Origin: Onthophagus taurus
Lineage: Eukaryota > Arthropoda > Insecta > Coleoptera > Scarabaeidae
Assembly: GCF_036711975.1 (NCBI RefSeq)
Contig: NC_091973.1
Span: forward strand, 1,612,001-1,676,000
Length of the DNA stretch: 64,000 nt
Direction of reading: 5' to 3'
Below, piece after piece: positions 34,057 through 45,790 of the stretch (within the stretch, counting starts at the first letter, position 1; the number at the start of each line of letters is the position of its first letter). Position numbers and translations under genes: made by a program. Below the pieces are notes generated by a model. It saw only the letters and a program-made list of their open reading frames with translations, searched no databases and had not been told where the DNA came from.

Positions 34057-37000
34057 AGTGGATTTTTTAAAAAATTAATCTTGGACTATTTCGATCTTTA
34101 AAATTTTTTTTAATGTTATGTTTGTTATTATTTTATTAATTTGATATCACGAAAATTTGTAAGTAGCGGAATATAAAAATATATTTAAAGAAATTTAAAT
34201 AAAATTGAATTGAAATCGAAGTGATTAAAATTGATTTGAAATTTAAAGATCGAATTTTTAACCTACAAATTAGCAAAACTAAAATTAAAAATATATACAA
34301 AAATAAAATATAAATATTATAAACCGCATAACGATTATATAAATACTATAGATGCAATTTATTTATTCGAACGATGTAACATAGAAACTTCGTGCGAAAG
34401 GGTTATTGTACATTTATAAATGAAAAAAAAAACAACCTATTATGCATGAAAATTGTATATCTACTCATGTAAATATATCGATAATTATAGAGAACCCCGC
34501 GTCGTTTTTGTTTTATTGCCTAAGGCCCATACAGTGCTCTCGAGATAAAGTGTTTTGTGCTCTCGTGGGGTGGAAGTGTTGTGGCTTTTTCAAAGTAAGT
34601 ACTCTTTGTGCCTTAATCTACTTGACATGGCCCTATTTGGCCCCCCTGGTGAGGTGGTTTTGTACCCGGATTATCGTATTTTTCAAGTTTACACCATCTT
34701 ACAAATTTAATCTTGTAAGCACTTTTTTTGCCAAATTAAAGGTTTGATTCAAAATATTGTTGTTATTTCGAAACGTTGTCGGCCATTATTATTAGTTCTT
34801 GGTCGCTGAGCAGATAAAATGGGGCATATGTGTAAGAGCTCCGGGGGGTATTTAAACAAATTCGTTACCGTTGCGATTGTGAACTAGCCGGTGTAAAATA
34901 ATTTCGCGTTGTGGGGCACCACGGGAGGCGGTCCTAAGGGTGTAACTATAGCCCTCCGTTTTGCCTTGGTTCGTATTTAGAAAGTAATTCCACCACGGCT
35001 CAATAAACACAATTACAATTCAATTGTAACTGTGCAAGGGGCGTCGAACCATGAGAAATCCCCATTGAATTATCTAATGAATTAACACTTGAGGTGGCTC
35101 ATTCACTTGAATTTTTAGGGTACACTTTTTCTTTTGTCCATCAAGTAAATGTTCACAAACATAACTTTATATTTATTTATGTTTAATGAATGAAAATTGT
35201 TTTTTTTTATCGTTTCATCTTAATATAAATTGTTAAGTCATTGCGTCAGCTGCGACGGAAGTCGAAAGATATAGAGGTTTTTTGAAAAGGTAATAATTAC
35301 AAATTACCCTTCCATTTGTCAAGAGGCGGGTTGGTCTGATGCGTAGTGTATAGTGTTGGAAAACGGTCACGTGCAAACAGGAAGGTGTCAGTCCCAATAA
35401 ACAAATGTTTCGGGAATGGAGAGCACTCATCATGGACGAGGACAAATACACGCGGTGATACCGGCAAATATTAGTTGAGGCCACCTCAAGTCCAAGGTGT
35501 GGTTCAAGTACATCGCAAACAAAACGCTCAGTTTACCTGAGAAGCGAAAGATACTGGATACTTTTCATAAAGGATCGAATTTATTTCGAAAGATTTTTAG
35601 TTTAAATATCAAAACTATAAGAAAATATCGACTTTTATATACATTGAGATGTAAGCTTTGTTTCAAGAGAGAAAATTTGAAATTCACCGTGTTTGAGTTC
35701 GCCTTTTTGATGTTGGTGCCGCCCATTTAGGATGTTATTGAATTATTCAGCCCCTAGGACGGTGTAAAATAGCGAGTAAACTGGAAATAATATAAACCTC
35801 ACCCCCCACGGAACCCGAACGAGCGCTCCACAGCCTCCGTTCGCGCTTCTCCCCCTCATTTACCATTTCGCGTCGGGACAATTACCACATTTTCCTTTTT
35901 ATTTATTTAGTTTTTTGTTCAAACGGTTTTTCGAGAAAAAACCTCGCACTAGACACCATCGTGACTCGACAACGCTGTTTTGAAAGCCGATTGTCCGGCC
36001 GAACAATGAAGACGTCCACACGAAAATATCTTTAACAAACGCGTCTTGTACTGAGCATCCCGCGCCGTTCTCAAACTCGGACGGGACGTCGAACGCGTGT
36101 TTTGACTTTGTTTTCGGCCACAATGATCCCGTGCATCTTGCTAAGGATCTGTCATTTGACCGAGACCCGGGGCATTATTGGAAAATCTTGCCGAGTCACG
36201 TTCTATCTGAGAAACATCCATCCGACGACTCTCTACTCTGTAATATCAAACTTCACCGCCAGCAAACGCTTCCATACGGCTACTTAACGCAACCCACACA
36301 CATTAAAATCTTCATACACACCGTCACAAGACTTTACTTTATTACAAAGTCTATCATCAATATCATTAAGACAACACAAAGTTATACACCTTAATTTAAT
36401 TCATAATTTTATATATATATATATATAATTTTAGACCACAATGAGTTTATCTAGTCGTATTAAAAATAATGAAAACCAAAGAGATTAATTTCGTCGATTG
36501 ACCAAACGTGAACAATAATGAAATACATTGTTGGGGGACGTTATAAAGGAGATTAAACGTGGAACACAAAGATCAACCCGATTATGTTACTGTTAATTAA
36601 ACGGCGAAATGGTAGTAGTACCTGGTTCCCCCGGGGGAGATGTCGAGATTAGGGAAAACCTTTAAACTTAAGAGGATATTGTGACGGGGGCGTGATTACT
36701 TCGACGTCAAGTTTGACGCTCTTCAACCGCACAAAAGCCATAACAAAGAAACCACCGTCGTCGGGTTGACCGTTAAATGGTTTTTGCGTTAAACATTTCT
36801 ATTCATCTTTTCTTTTTTTTTCAGAAACATTGTTGACAGATTGGTGTTTTTCTATGGTGATTTTTATGCAGCCTATTTTAAGGGGTGTAACCGAAGTTGC
36901 TTTCGATTCGACGTCGTTTTTGACAACCAACGCAGGTTTGCTATTTGTCCTTTAAAGGGTTGTATAATTGGTTTATCGAAACAACACGCCAACGCTAGTT

Positions 37001-37469
37001 CGCACCCCGATAATTTCATTTTCCATGCTCGTAATGCATTTATTATTGACGCGTCGGTTTCATTTTAAGTGCAACATTTAATAGTAATATCTACGCTTAA
37101 AAATAATGTTAACATCGAAAGTTTAAGATCAAAAAAACTTATCGGACCAATTTAAAATTGTTGGATGTTTTGTTGCTAGGTAAACATTATGGAAATATTT
37201 TCCGTCGTTTTACGTGATTTCGCAGCTGTCACGCGGCCGGAGGAATACGGTCCTTTGGGATATAGCGGGATGATTAAATTACAACACCCTTCCCAACCTT
37301 GCATACGCTTTGGGATATTTCTAGTCCTTCCCCGTTCCAACTTTTAACCAAACCAACAAAAGCTTTCTAAATCCCATTCAAACGCAACTATCTCAATCGC
37401 GATTTTTATATTAATATGTTTTATAATAATTAAACTCAAATTAATTCAAACTTTATTAACTGAATTGTA
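34057..37469. other. foxQ2 3' UTR and intergenic DNA
   Basis: A poly(A) signal AATAAA at 34198-34203 probably ends foxQ2. The rest has no supportable gene. Blocks of balanced composition at about 34.5-35.1, 35.2-36.4 and 36.6-37.3 kb stand out from the AT-rich background and are candidate regulatory elements. A TA dinucleotide run lies at 36411-36426. Confidence 0.4.
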
Positions 37470-38963
37470 CACAGGAAAAAATATAGAGTAAAAATCAACT
37501 CTAAAACATGGTTCAGATCGGTCCAATTTATTTAGTTATTTTTTTGCACTATATAGTGTAGGTGAATAGTGTAAAATCGTTACTCTATAACAGTGTATTA
37601 TATGTAATCTAACTAGATGTTGTCGTGACTCTAATTAGATACATTTCTAATCTAATCAGTGTAAATTATTAAAAATTCGCTCTAATTTTTCTCTATTAAT
37701 TGACAAAATATCACTAAATAGTGTGTATCTTCCACTTATTAGTGTTAATATTTAATAGGAAGTGGAGTATTTTTAGGGAAGTTTTACGTTTGTAATAAAA
37801 ATCAAAATTATAAAATATTTGTTAAAAAAAAAAAAATTAAATTCTGTTTATATACATACATAATATATATAATACTTAGGGCCGGTTGTACAATATACCG
37901 ATAAATCTACCTGATATCTATCCGCCCGATAAACTTATCAGGAGGATAAAGATATTCGCTGTTGTACAAACTGTTTTTGTCGGTAGGATTGCTATCGGCG
38001 AAATAAGAGTCGGTTGGTAGTAGTTTTTCCCCATATCTAGTGATTTATGTCGTAGAATGGTAACGCCAACGTCTTTCTTTGAAGTTTGAATTATGATTTT
38101 GACAATATAAATTGTTTAAAAAAATTTCCACTGACACATCGTACATATAAGGTTAACGTTTAATGTTAGAGGTTAACCTAGGCAGTAATCATACAAAGTT
38201 TTTATATAAAAACCTTGGTAACCATAAATATCTGCCGGATAAGTGTCTTATCGGCACCGCTGAGTACCCGATAAGTTATCCTGCCGATAATCTCACCGAC
38301 AAAAATATCCGTACATTGTAATACAGTACAAACTAACTTATCTGCCAGATAACGCTGTCGGGAAGTTTATCGCTATATTGTACAACCGGCCCTTAATTCA
38401 TTTTAAAGTTTCCACCGAGTCATCATCAAAACTGCATCTAATGAGTCTTCTATAAGTTTCCTATATGTATAGTTGCACCAAGTTGCACATACTTACCAAT
38501 CTTCACAAGGAACTTGTATGTAAAATCTTCCGGAAGTTCCACTAATTTCACATCATGAATGTTTTATTTTGGCAAACATAATTAAAATAAAAATAATCGT
38601 TCTTTCTTTCTATATCGCGTAAATCAGGTCTCGAGACGCTATTGAGTTCCGACTCGTTTAGTAGATGACCGTTAAATTTTAGCTGTATCACACCACAGCA
38701 AAATAGTGCGGTGCTTACGAAGCACGTCTAGTGTAAAATTTAATGTTTTATATATTACATAACTTCACTAACATAAGTAAAAAAGAACTCTCCTTTAGAG
38801 AACTGTAAAAACTACCCTATTAAGTGAATAATATATGAACTCTATATTAATATTAAATATAGTGTACATTAGAGTTGTTTTTACCATGTGGTATTACAAT
38901 TTTTACTCTAATTCTTTTTACCAACTACTCTAAAATTTTTACACGACACGATTTTTTCCTGTG
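37470..38963. mobile_element. TIR element with CACAGGAAAAAAT ends, TA-flanked
   Basis: The left end CACAGGAAAAAAT at 37470 follows TA. The right end is ATTTTTTCCTGTG ending at 38963, followed by TA. Subterminal sequences also mirror each other (AGAGTAAAAAT-type motifs). The 1.49-kb copy has no transposase frame, so it is a non-autonomous element, plausibly Tc1/mariner-like because of the TA. It has been interrupted by the 514-bp element at 37879-38392. Confidence 0.65.
37879..38392. mobile_element. Harbinger-like MITE nested in the TIR element
   Basis: Terminal inverted repeats of at least 19 bp, GGGCCGGTTGTACAATATA, occur on both ends, with further matching CGATAAA after one mismatch. The flanks carry a TTA duplication (37876-37878 and 38393-38395). 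A 3-bp TTA target with GGGCCGG-type ends fits the PIF/Harbinger superfamily. There is no transposase within 514 bp. Interior repeats such as GATAAGT/ACTTATC suggest self-complementary structure. Confidence 0.8.
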
Positions 38964-39714
38964 TATACAAATTATAATTTAACCTCTCCTTCCTTAGCTA
39001 ATTCTTTTCTAATAATAACTTAATTACACCAATATTAATGTGTAGACGAGTACCTACCCGACTTTTGCACACAGCTCCTTTTGTTTATAGAATTAATATC
39101 GGCAGATTTAGCCTCAGTTACTATCGTATAATACTAAAATTAGTAGTACTAGTACACTGTTTTATGGTATTTCTGCGCTAAGAGTAACCCTGAAGGCTCG
39201 ATTTGAGATATAATACCTTAACAATTGTGAAAACCGGTTAGGAAAGGATCGTGAAATGTACAAAGTGGCCAAATAAGCAAAGTACTATATCTCAGAAGTT
39301 ACTCCTTGTAGAGACTTGCGGTAAAAATTTTAACGAGTAAAGTGGCTAAGAGAAAATCCTGGACATTATGTTCAAATTTCTAAGATTATCACTAGGAATT
39401 CCGCTGTATTAACTTTACAAAAAAGTACATATGTGCATTTTAAAGTTTAGATAAATTATAATTTTTTTTGTTTAAGCACTTTTTGCCCTATCGTTAAAAA
39501 TAAAGTGATTTAAATGTTTGTAAACAAATGCCAATAATTTCAAAATGGCTGCACGGAATTTAATAAGCTTGGTAACGTTGAAAAGAGCATTTCTTGGACT
39601 ACAAATCCTACCTTATTTATGGTGATTGTTATTTGGTATGTTGCCACTAGAGGGCATTTTTCGATATTACAATAGAAATTGTGAGTTTTCTTAAAGAAGT
39701 TAAATCTATTGGTA
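38964..39714. other. Intergenic spacer with a CTCF-like motif
   Basis: No gene seen. The 13-mer CCACTAGAGGGCA lies at 39644-39656, just left of the palindrome array. Confidence 0.5.
39644..39656 (+). promoter_or_regulatory. CTCF-like binding motif
   Basis: CCACTAGAGGGCA matches the well-known CTCF core consensus CCASYAGRKGGCA at every position. A single 13-mer match can occur by chance, so binding is only a possibility. Confidence 0.4.
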
Positions 39715-41510
39715 TCGTCGGCCACGCCAAGTATCATGAACAATACTTAGGTTGGATACCCTGCTTGAAGTTTATGGAAGAAATAATCTCGGTCGCCCTA
39801 TGTAAATTGGGGCGGCCGACGTCTTCGAAGTCGGCCGAGATATTTCTTCCATAAACTTCAAGTAGGATAGACTTGGTTTTATGCTCCGAATCCCAAGTGA
39901 TACCATTAATAACTTTATTGAAGAAATAATCTCGGCCGACTTCGAAGACGTCGGCCGCCCTATGTAAATTGGGGCGGCCGACGTCTTCGAAGTCGGCCGA
40001 GATTATTAAGTATTGTTCATAAAACTTGGGGCGGGTTCATAATCTCGGCCGACTTCGAAGACGTCGGCCGCCCCAAGATTCATGAACAATACTTAATAAT
40101 CTCGGCCGACTTCGAAGATGTCGGCCGCTCCAAGTTTCATCAACAATACATAAGGCGGTCGATGTCTTCGAAGTCGGCCGAAATTATTTCTTCAATAAAG
40201 TTATTAATGGTATCACCTGGGATTCGGAGCGTAAAACCAAGTCTATCCTACTTGAAGTTTAGGGAAGAAATATCTCGGCCGACTTCAAAGACATCGGCCG
40301 CCCTATGTAAATTGGGGCGGCCGACGTCTTCGAAGTCGGCCGAGATTATTAAGTATTGTTCATGAAACTTGGGGCGGCCGACGTCTTCGAAGTCGGCCGA
40401 GATTATTAAGTATTGTTTATGAAACTTGGGGCGGCCGACGTCTTCGAAGTCGGCCGAGATTATTAAGTATTGTTCATAAAACTTGGGGCGGGTTCACAAT
40501 CTCGGCCGACTTCGAAGACGTCGGCCGCCCCAAGATTCATGAACAATACTTAATAATCTCGGCCGACTTCGAAGATGTCGACCGCTCCAAGTTTCATGAA
40601 CAATACATAGGGCGGTCGATGTCTGCGAAGTCGGCCGAAATTATTTCTTCAATAAAGTTATTAATGGTATCACTTGTGATTCGAAGCGTAAAACCAAGTC
40701 TATCCTACTTGAAGTTTAGGGAAGAAATATCTCGGCCGACTTCGAAGGCATCGGCCGCCCTATGTAAATTAGGGCGGCCGACGTCTTCGAAGTCGGCCGA
40801 GATTATTAAGTATTGTTCATGAAACTTGGGGCGGCCGACGTCTTCGAAGTCGGCCGAGATTATTAAGTATTGTTCATGAAACTTGGGGCGGCCGACGTCT
40901 TCGAAGTCGGCCGAGATTATTAAGTATTGTTCATAAAACTTGGGGCGGGTTCATAATCTCGGCCGACTTCGAAGACGTCGGCCGCCCCAAGATTCATGAA
41001 CAATACTTAATAATCTCGGCCGACTTCGAAGATGTCGGCCGCTCCAAGTTTCATCAACAATACATAGGGCGGTCGATGTCTGCGAAGTCGGCCGAAATTA
41101 TTTCTTCAATAAACTTATTAATGGTATCACCTGGGATTCGGAGCGTAAAACCAAGTCTATCCTACTTGAAGTTTATGGAAGAAATATCTCGGCCGACTTC
41201 GAAGACATCGGCCGCCCTATGTAAATTGGGGCGGCCGGCGTCTTCGAAGTCGGCCGAGATTATTAAGTATTATTCATGATACTTGTGGCGGCCAACGTCT
41301 ACGAAGCAAACAAAGGCAAGATTTTAATATAACTCAATTAAAACGATCAAAATTAATCAATTTTTCATGATAAAACACGGAGCATAGTACAAAAAAAACT
41401 TTTAGAACAAAAGTTGTAGCAAATTTTATTCTTAACAATATTGCTCCCTTTCATTTTTGCTCTCAGATGCGTAAATATCGAGAAATATGAAAATTAGAGA
41501 AATTTTTTCA
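39715..41510. repeat. Palindromic satellite family, block with 457-bp higher-order units
   Basis: About twenty copies of the CpG-rich palindrome, in both orientations, separated by short spacers (AAGTATTGTTCATGAAACTT type). A larger unit recurs with an exact period of 457 bp: comparable points are 40162, 40619 and 41076. Near-identity between these units indicates recent amplification. The right margin (about 41376-41510) holds a single copy of the interior module (TTTTAGAACAAAAGTTGTAG, ATTGCTCCCTTTCA). Assembly collapse or expansion is possible here. Confidence 0.92.
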
Positions 41511-42269
41511 AATTTTTGAGATATAAAGTGCCATCTATAACTGAGAATCGGAATTAAGACATTGATTTGTTACAAAGTAGTGACATCTATTGAGAAATTT
41601 TAAAAGTAGATTTTTTTAACAAATGATTTTACGTATTTTATAATCCTTTCATAAACAATATTAAAGTGTTAAATGTAATCTAAATCCCTTTAAAATCTAA
41701 ATCTCTTTTTAATAAGAAAAATTGAGTTGTGTCAGAAAGGGAAAAAAAACTCGAGCATAACCTCAAAAAATTTTGTCATTTGCAGGGTGTGTGCCATCGT
41801 TAGTTAATCGGGTTTTAAATAGTTACTAATTGAGGTGTTTTTATTTTCTGCGGAAATTAGAAAATAAGCGTTTTTGGAGGGACATTTAGGTTAAAATCTG
41901 GATGTTATACGTCAGTTATTTTATCTGTCAAATGGCATTTATGGTGTTAAAACTCTGCAGTGTGGAATGTCAAACAACTGCAGTTCATATGCGGTTAAAT
42001 TTGTAAAATTCACCCGATTCTATGAGAATTATCACTAATTAACCCACACCACACGGTCCAGTGAAACTTCAATATTGTAAATGCAAGTACTTATTTAAAT
42101 AAACCCCAGCTTTTTTTTATTTTTTTTATTTGAGTACTTTAATTGGAACGTTAGGTAAGTCTCCAAAATTTTATTATAATAGAAAGTGACTCAAAATTAT
42201 TTTAACTAACATATTGAAAAGAAAAAGAAATAATTTTGATCATCATATTAATAATATTGATGGAATATA
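41511..42269. other. Intergenic spacer, no gene seen
   Basis: AT-rich DNA between the palindrome block and the small TIR element. A TATAGATGGCAC match (minus strand, about 41528-41539) is the only motif noted. Confidence 0.4.
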
Positions 42270-42575
42270 CAGTGTGTTTGATTTTAGATGCCACGCCAGA
42301 TATCTTGATCATTATTGGAGGTATGATGTTATAAAATATAATTAACAATACTTGCGTGCCATGGGAAGCCATAAATAATTTCTTATTTTGATAATCTCCA
42401 CCTCAAGTATCATAAACAATACTATACTATTATAGTTTTATAATACATAATAAAATTGGGCATGTTCCATTTAAAATTTCTAAAGTATTTGCTGATACAT
42501 TTGATGATCACTTCCTTTTTTTGAATATGGCAGATAATATCCTCATATCTCCAATATTAGTCAAGATACACACTG
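42270..42575. mobile_element. Tc1-like TIR element, palindrome remnant inside
   Basis: The left end CAGTGTGTTTGATTTTAG follows TA; the right end (reverse complement CAGTGTGTATCTTGAC) is followed by TA. Subterminal blocks with ATTGGAG(G/A)TATGA mirror each other. The 306-bp interior has AATAATTTCTTATTTTGATA and AAGTATCATAAACAATACT, i.e. the spacer of the palindromic satellite without its CpG-rich arms. This copy ties the satellite to the transposon family. Confidence 0.7.
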
Positions 42576-42823
42576 TATAAATTATAATAAAAATGTTTAT
42601 ATCATTGATTTTTATAATTATTTTTAGATCTCACAATGTTGTATATTAAGTAAACGAAAAATATCTCTGAAATATGATTCTCTACGAAACATAAACAAAA
42701 AATAAAATATGTTTAATATTAAAAACATTGACATTCCATAAATAATAAAATAAAGAAAAGAAAAAGCTTTATTTCTGTAACAAATTTTAAATTTTAACGA
42801 AAAACCTAAAAACAAAGTTAAAA

Positions 42824-43618
42824 ATGACTGATTTAAATGACAAAATAGCGTTACAAGAGCAGGAAATTTCCGATCTCAAACTACAACTGAATCAATATCA
42901 ACAAGGTAGAGCAACATTGGACTTACAACTCCGTCAAAAAGAAGAGGTGATTATTAAAACTGAAGCGGAAGCTCAACGAAAAGAAATGCAATACAAACAG
43001 GAAATTCGCCAGCTTAAAGAAAAATTGGAGGCGCAGAGTGAAGTAAAAGAAGACGACGATGTAAAAGTGTTAAAAGAAAATCTTGATAAAATGAAAATTC
43101 GCGAAGAAAAATTATTGGATCAACTAAATAAATTAAGCACAGAAGAGGACGGTTTTAAACAAGTAATGGATGAGTATGAAAAAACTATAAGCGAACAAGT
43201 TTCGGAAATAGAAAAATTAAAAAAAGAACACGAAACGGCAAAAAGGCATTTAGCAACTCTCGAAATAGCTTTCTCCGATGTACACCAAAAATATGAACGT
43301 AGTAAAGGGATTATTGAAGGTTATAAACACAACGAGGAAATGTTACAACAAAGTTTAATGTTGGCTAATGAAAATATTAGAAAAAATGAGGATAAATATG
43401 AATCGTTAAAAGCCCACGCTAAAGCGCAAATTGATAAATCGAATCGTGAATTGAATTCGTCCAGGGAACGATATCAAGGTGAATTACATAAATTATCGGC
43501 GATAGTAAAACGGTTGGAAATAAAAAATTCGTCGCTTGCGAATGCTTTGGAACAAAAAACGAAAGAATGCGCCGAATTGGCCGCTTTATGCGATGAAGTA
43601 ACCGGAAGAGTTGAATAA
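42824..43618 (+). CDS. tacc: TACC-domain coiled-coil protein (short form)
   Basis: Intronless frame of 264 aa that is almost entirely coiled coil. The C-terminal two thirds match the TACC domain: EIAFSDVHQKYERSKGIIEG, YKHNEEMLQQSLMLANENI, YESLKAHAKAQIDKSN and ALEQKTKECAELAALCDEV near the end. TACC proteins bind XMAP215/Msps-type polymerases at centrosomes and spindle microtubules. TACC genes normally encode much longer proteins with this domain last. Here an in-frame stop lies 12 codons before the ATG and no plausible splice acceptor occurs between them, so translation should start at 42824. It could be a short isoform from an internal promoter, a short orthologue or a retrocopy. AATAAA lies at 43911-43916. 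Confidence 0.88.
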   Translation: MTDLNDKIALQEQEISDLKLQLNQYQQGRATLDLQLRQKEEVIIKTEAEAQRKEMQYKQEIRQLKEKLEAQSEVKEDDDVKVLKENLDKMKIREEKLLDQLNKLSTEEDGFKQVMDEYEKTISEQVSEIEKLKKEHETAKRHLATLEIAFSDVHQKYERSKGIIEGYKHNEEMLQQSLMLANENIRKNEDKYESLKAHAKAQIDKSNRELNSSRERYQGELHKLSAIVKRLEIKNSSLANALEQKTKECAELAALCDEVTGRVE

Positions 43619-44394
43619 AAGCTTTTTTTTTGATGCAATATGTTTCTATTAAAAAAAAAACTTAGAAACTGGTACATATATATAGAATAATAATATATAC
43701 ATCTATATTTTTAATATCGCGTCTCTCTATTTGTTCATTATTAATATATTTAAACAAAAAAACGAAAATTGAACTCTTTATTGTTGTGTTTTTTAGTCGT
43801 TCTAATTTTTTTTCGCTTAAAATTAAAACAAAATAAAATGTAATTTATTTAAAAACTGTATTAACTACGAGTCAACATAAAAAAATGATATTAATGTAAA
43901 TAAATGAATTAATAAACATTTCAAATAGTTTGTGGATCACATTTATTAATATTCTATCACACCTATTATGGTACATGAATCAGAAATTACCAAAAATTAA
44001 TTAATCCTTATCTTAACACGATGTTTATTTTTATAAGCCGTTTCAGTCACAACTAATTGTTTTAATGTTTAAAAAAATGTAGTAAAGGATTTTATCAACT
44101 TTGGAGATAACAAAAATAATGTTATCTATCGTAACTGAACAGCATGTATTATTTCAGGTGAACCAAGAGTTACCAAACACAGCTTACTTATTTTTATGAA
44201 AACTAAAAAAATATTTTTTGCATATTTATTCTTTGATTCGGAGTTTGCGAGGGATGTACTGGTGATCTTGGCCTATATTTAGACGCAGAATCAATATCGC
44301 TCCCATGTAGGGAGTTCCTTATCGATTTCTATGAAGTTGACTAATCATGATGTAACTTTTCTGTTGAGATCGAGTTTATATAAATTCCTCGGGT
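43619..44394 (+). other. TACC 3' UTR and spacer
   Basis: AT-rich; the poly(A) signal at 43911-43916 probably ends the transcript. The remainder up to the 183-bp satellite shows no gene. Confidence 0.45.
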
Positions 44395-45790
44395 ATACTT
44401 ATAGTGCGGGCGAGGATTTATAATTAATATCATTTCAACCCTAAACTGGTCAACACACTGCTCATCTTGCAATATGTGTTGTCCAGCTTCGGATTGAGGT
44501 GATATTAATTAAGTATCGCCCACAAGCGACTTCGTCTATACTTATAGTGGAGAATCTATGATGCAACCTATCTAAGCCGAGGTCGCTTGCGGGCGAGGAT
44601 TTATAATTAATATCATTTCAACCCTAAACTGGTCAACACATTGCTCATCTTGCAATATGTGTTGTCCAGCTTCGGATTGAGGTGATATTAATTAAGACTC
44701 GCCCACAAGCGACCTCGGCTATACTTATAGTGGAGAATTTATGATGCAACCTATCTAAGCCGAGGTCGCTTGCGGGCGAGGATTTATAATTAATATCATT
44801 TCAACTCTAAACTGGTCAACACATTGCTCATCTTGCAATATGTGTTGTCCAGCTTCGGATTGAGGTGATATTAATTAAGACTCGCCCACAAGCGACTTCG
44901 GCTATACTTATAGTGGAGACTCTATGATGCAATCTGACTAAGCTGAGGTTGCTTGCGGACGAGGATTTATAATTAATATTTCAACCCTAAACTGGTCAAC
45001 ACATTGCTCATCTTGCAATATGTGTTGTCCAGCTTCGGATTGAGGTGATATTAATTAAGTATCGCCCACAAGCGACTTCGTCTATACTTATAGTGGAGAA
45101 TCTATGATGCAACCTATCTAAGCCGAGGTCGCTTGCAGGCGAGGATTTATAATTAATATTTCAACCCTAAACTGGTCAACACATTGCTCATCTTGCAATA
45201 TCTGTTGTCCAGCTTCGGATTCAGGTGATATTAATTAAGACTCGCCCACAAGCGACTTCGTCTATACTTATAGTGGAGAATCTATGATGCAACCTATCTA
45301 AGCTGAGGTTGCTTGCGGACGAAGCTTTATAATTAATATCATTTCAACCCTAAACTGGTCAACACATTGTTCATCTTGCAATATGTGTTGTCCAGCTTCG
45401 GATTGAGGTGATATTAATTAAGACTCGCCCACAAGCGACCTCGGCTCTATTTATAGTGAAGAATCTATGATGCAACCTATCTAAGCTGAGGTTGCTTGCG
45501 GACGAGGTTTCATAATTAATATCACATCAACCCTAAACTGGTCAATACATTGCTCATCTTGCAATATGTGTTGTCCAGCTTCGGATTGAGGTGATATTAA
45601 TTAAGTATCGCCCACAAGCGACCTCGGCTATACTTATAGTGGAGAATCTATGATGCAACCTATCTAAGCTGAGGTTGCTTGCGGACGAGGCTGCATAATT
45701 AATATCACATCAACCCTAAACTGATCAATACATTTCCCATCTTGCAATGTGCGTTGTCCAGTTTCGGAAAAGCTTGCTATCTCAGCTAAA
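44395..45790. repeat. 183-bp satellite, about eight units with internal inverted repeats
   Basis: The landmark CTGGTCAACACA (or its variant) recurs at intervals of 183, 183, 180, 180, 183, 183 and 183 bp. Each unit runs between inverted arms: GCTTGCGGGCGAG with TTAATATCATTTCAACC on one side, and GGTGATATTAATTAAG with CTCGCCCACAAGC on the other. Neighbouring units can therefore pair across a 40-base loop via GCCGAGGTCGC and GCGACCTCGGC. The last unit is more diverged. Period is close to nucleosome spacing. No coding content. Confidence 0.93.

Noticed and set aside
39715-41510. Regularly spaced CpG-rich repeats resembling a CRISPR array or a set of hairpin terminators
   Set aside because: The genome is eukaryotic, the spacers are themselves repeats rather than unique, and the hairpins lack the U-tract logic of bacterial terminators.
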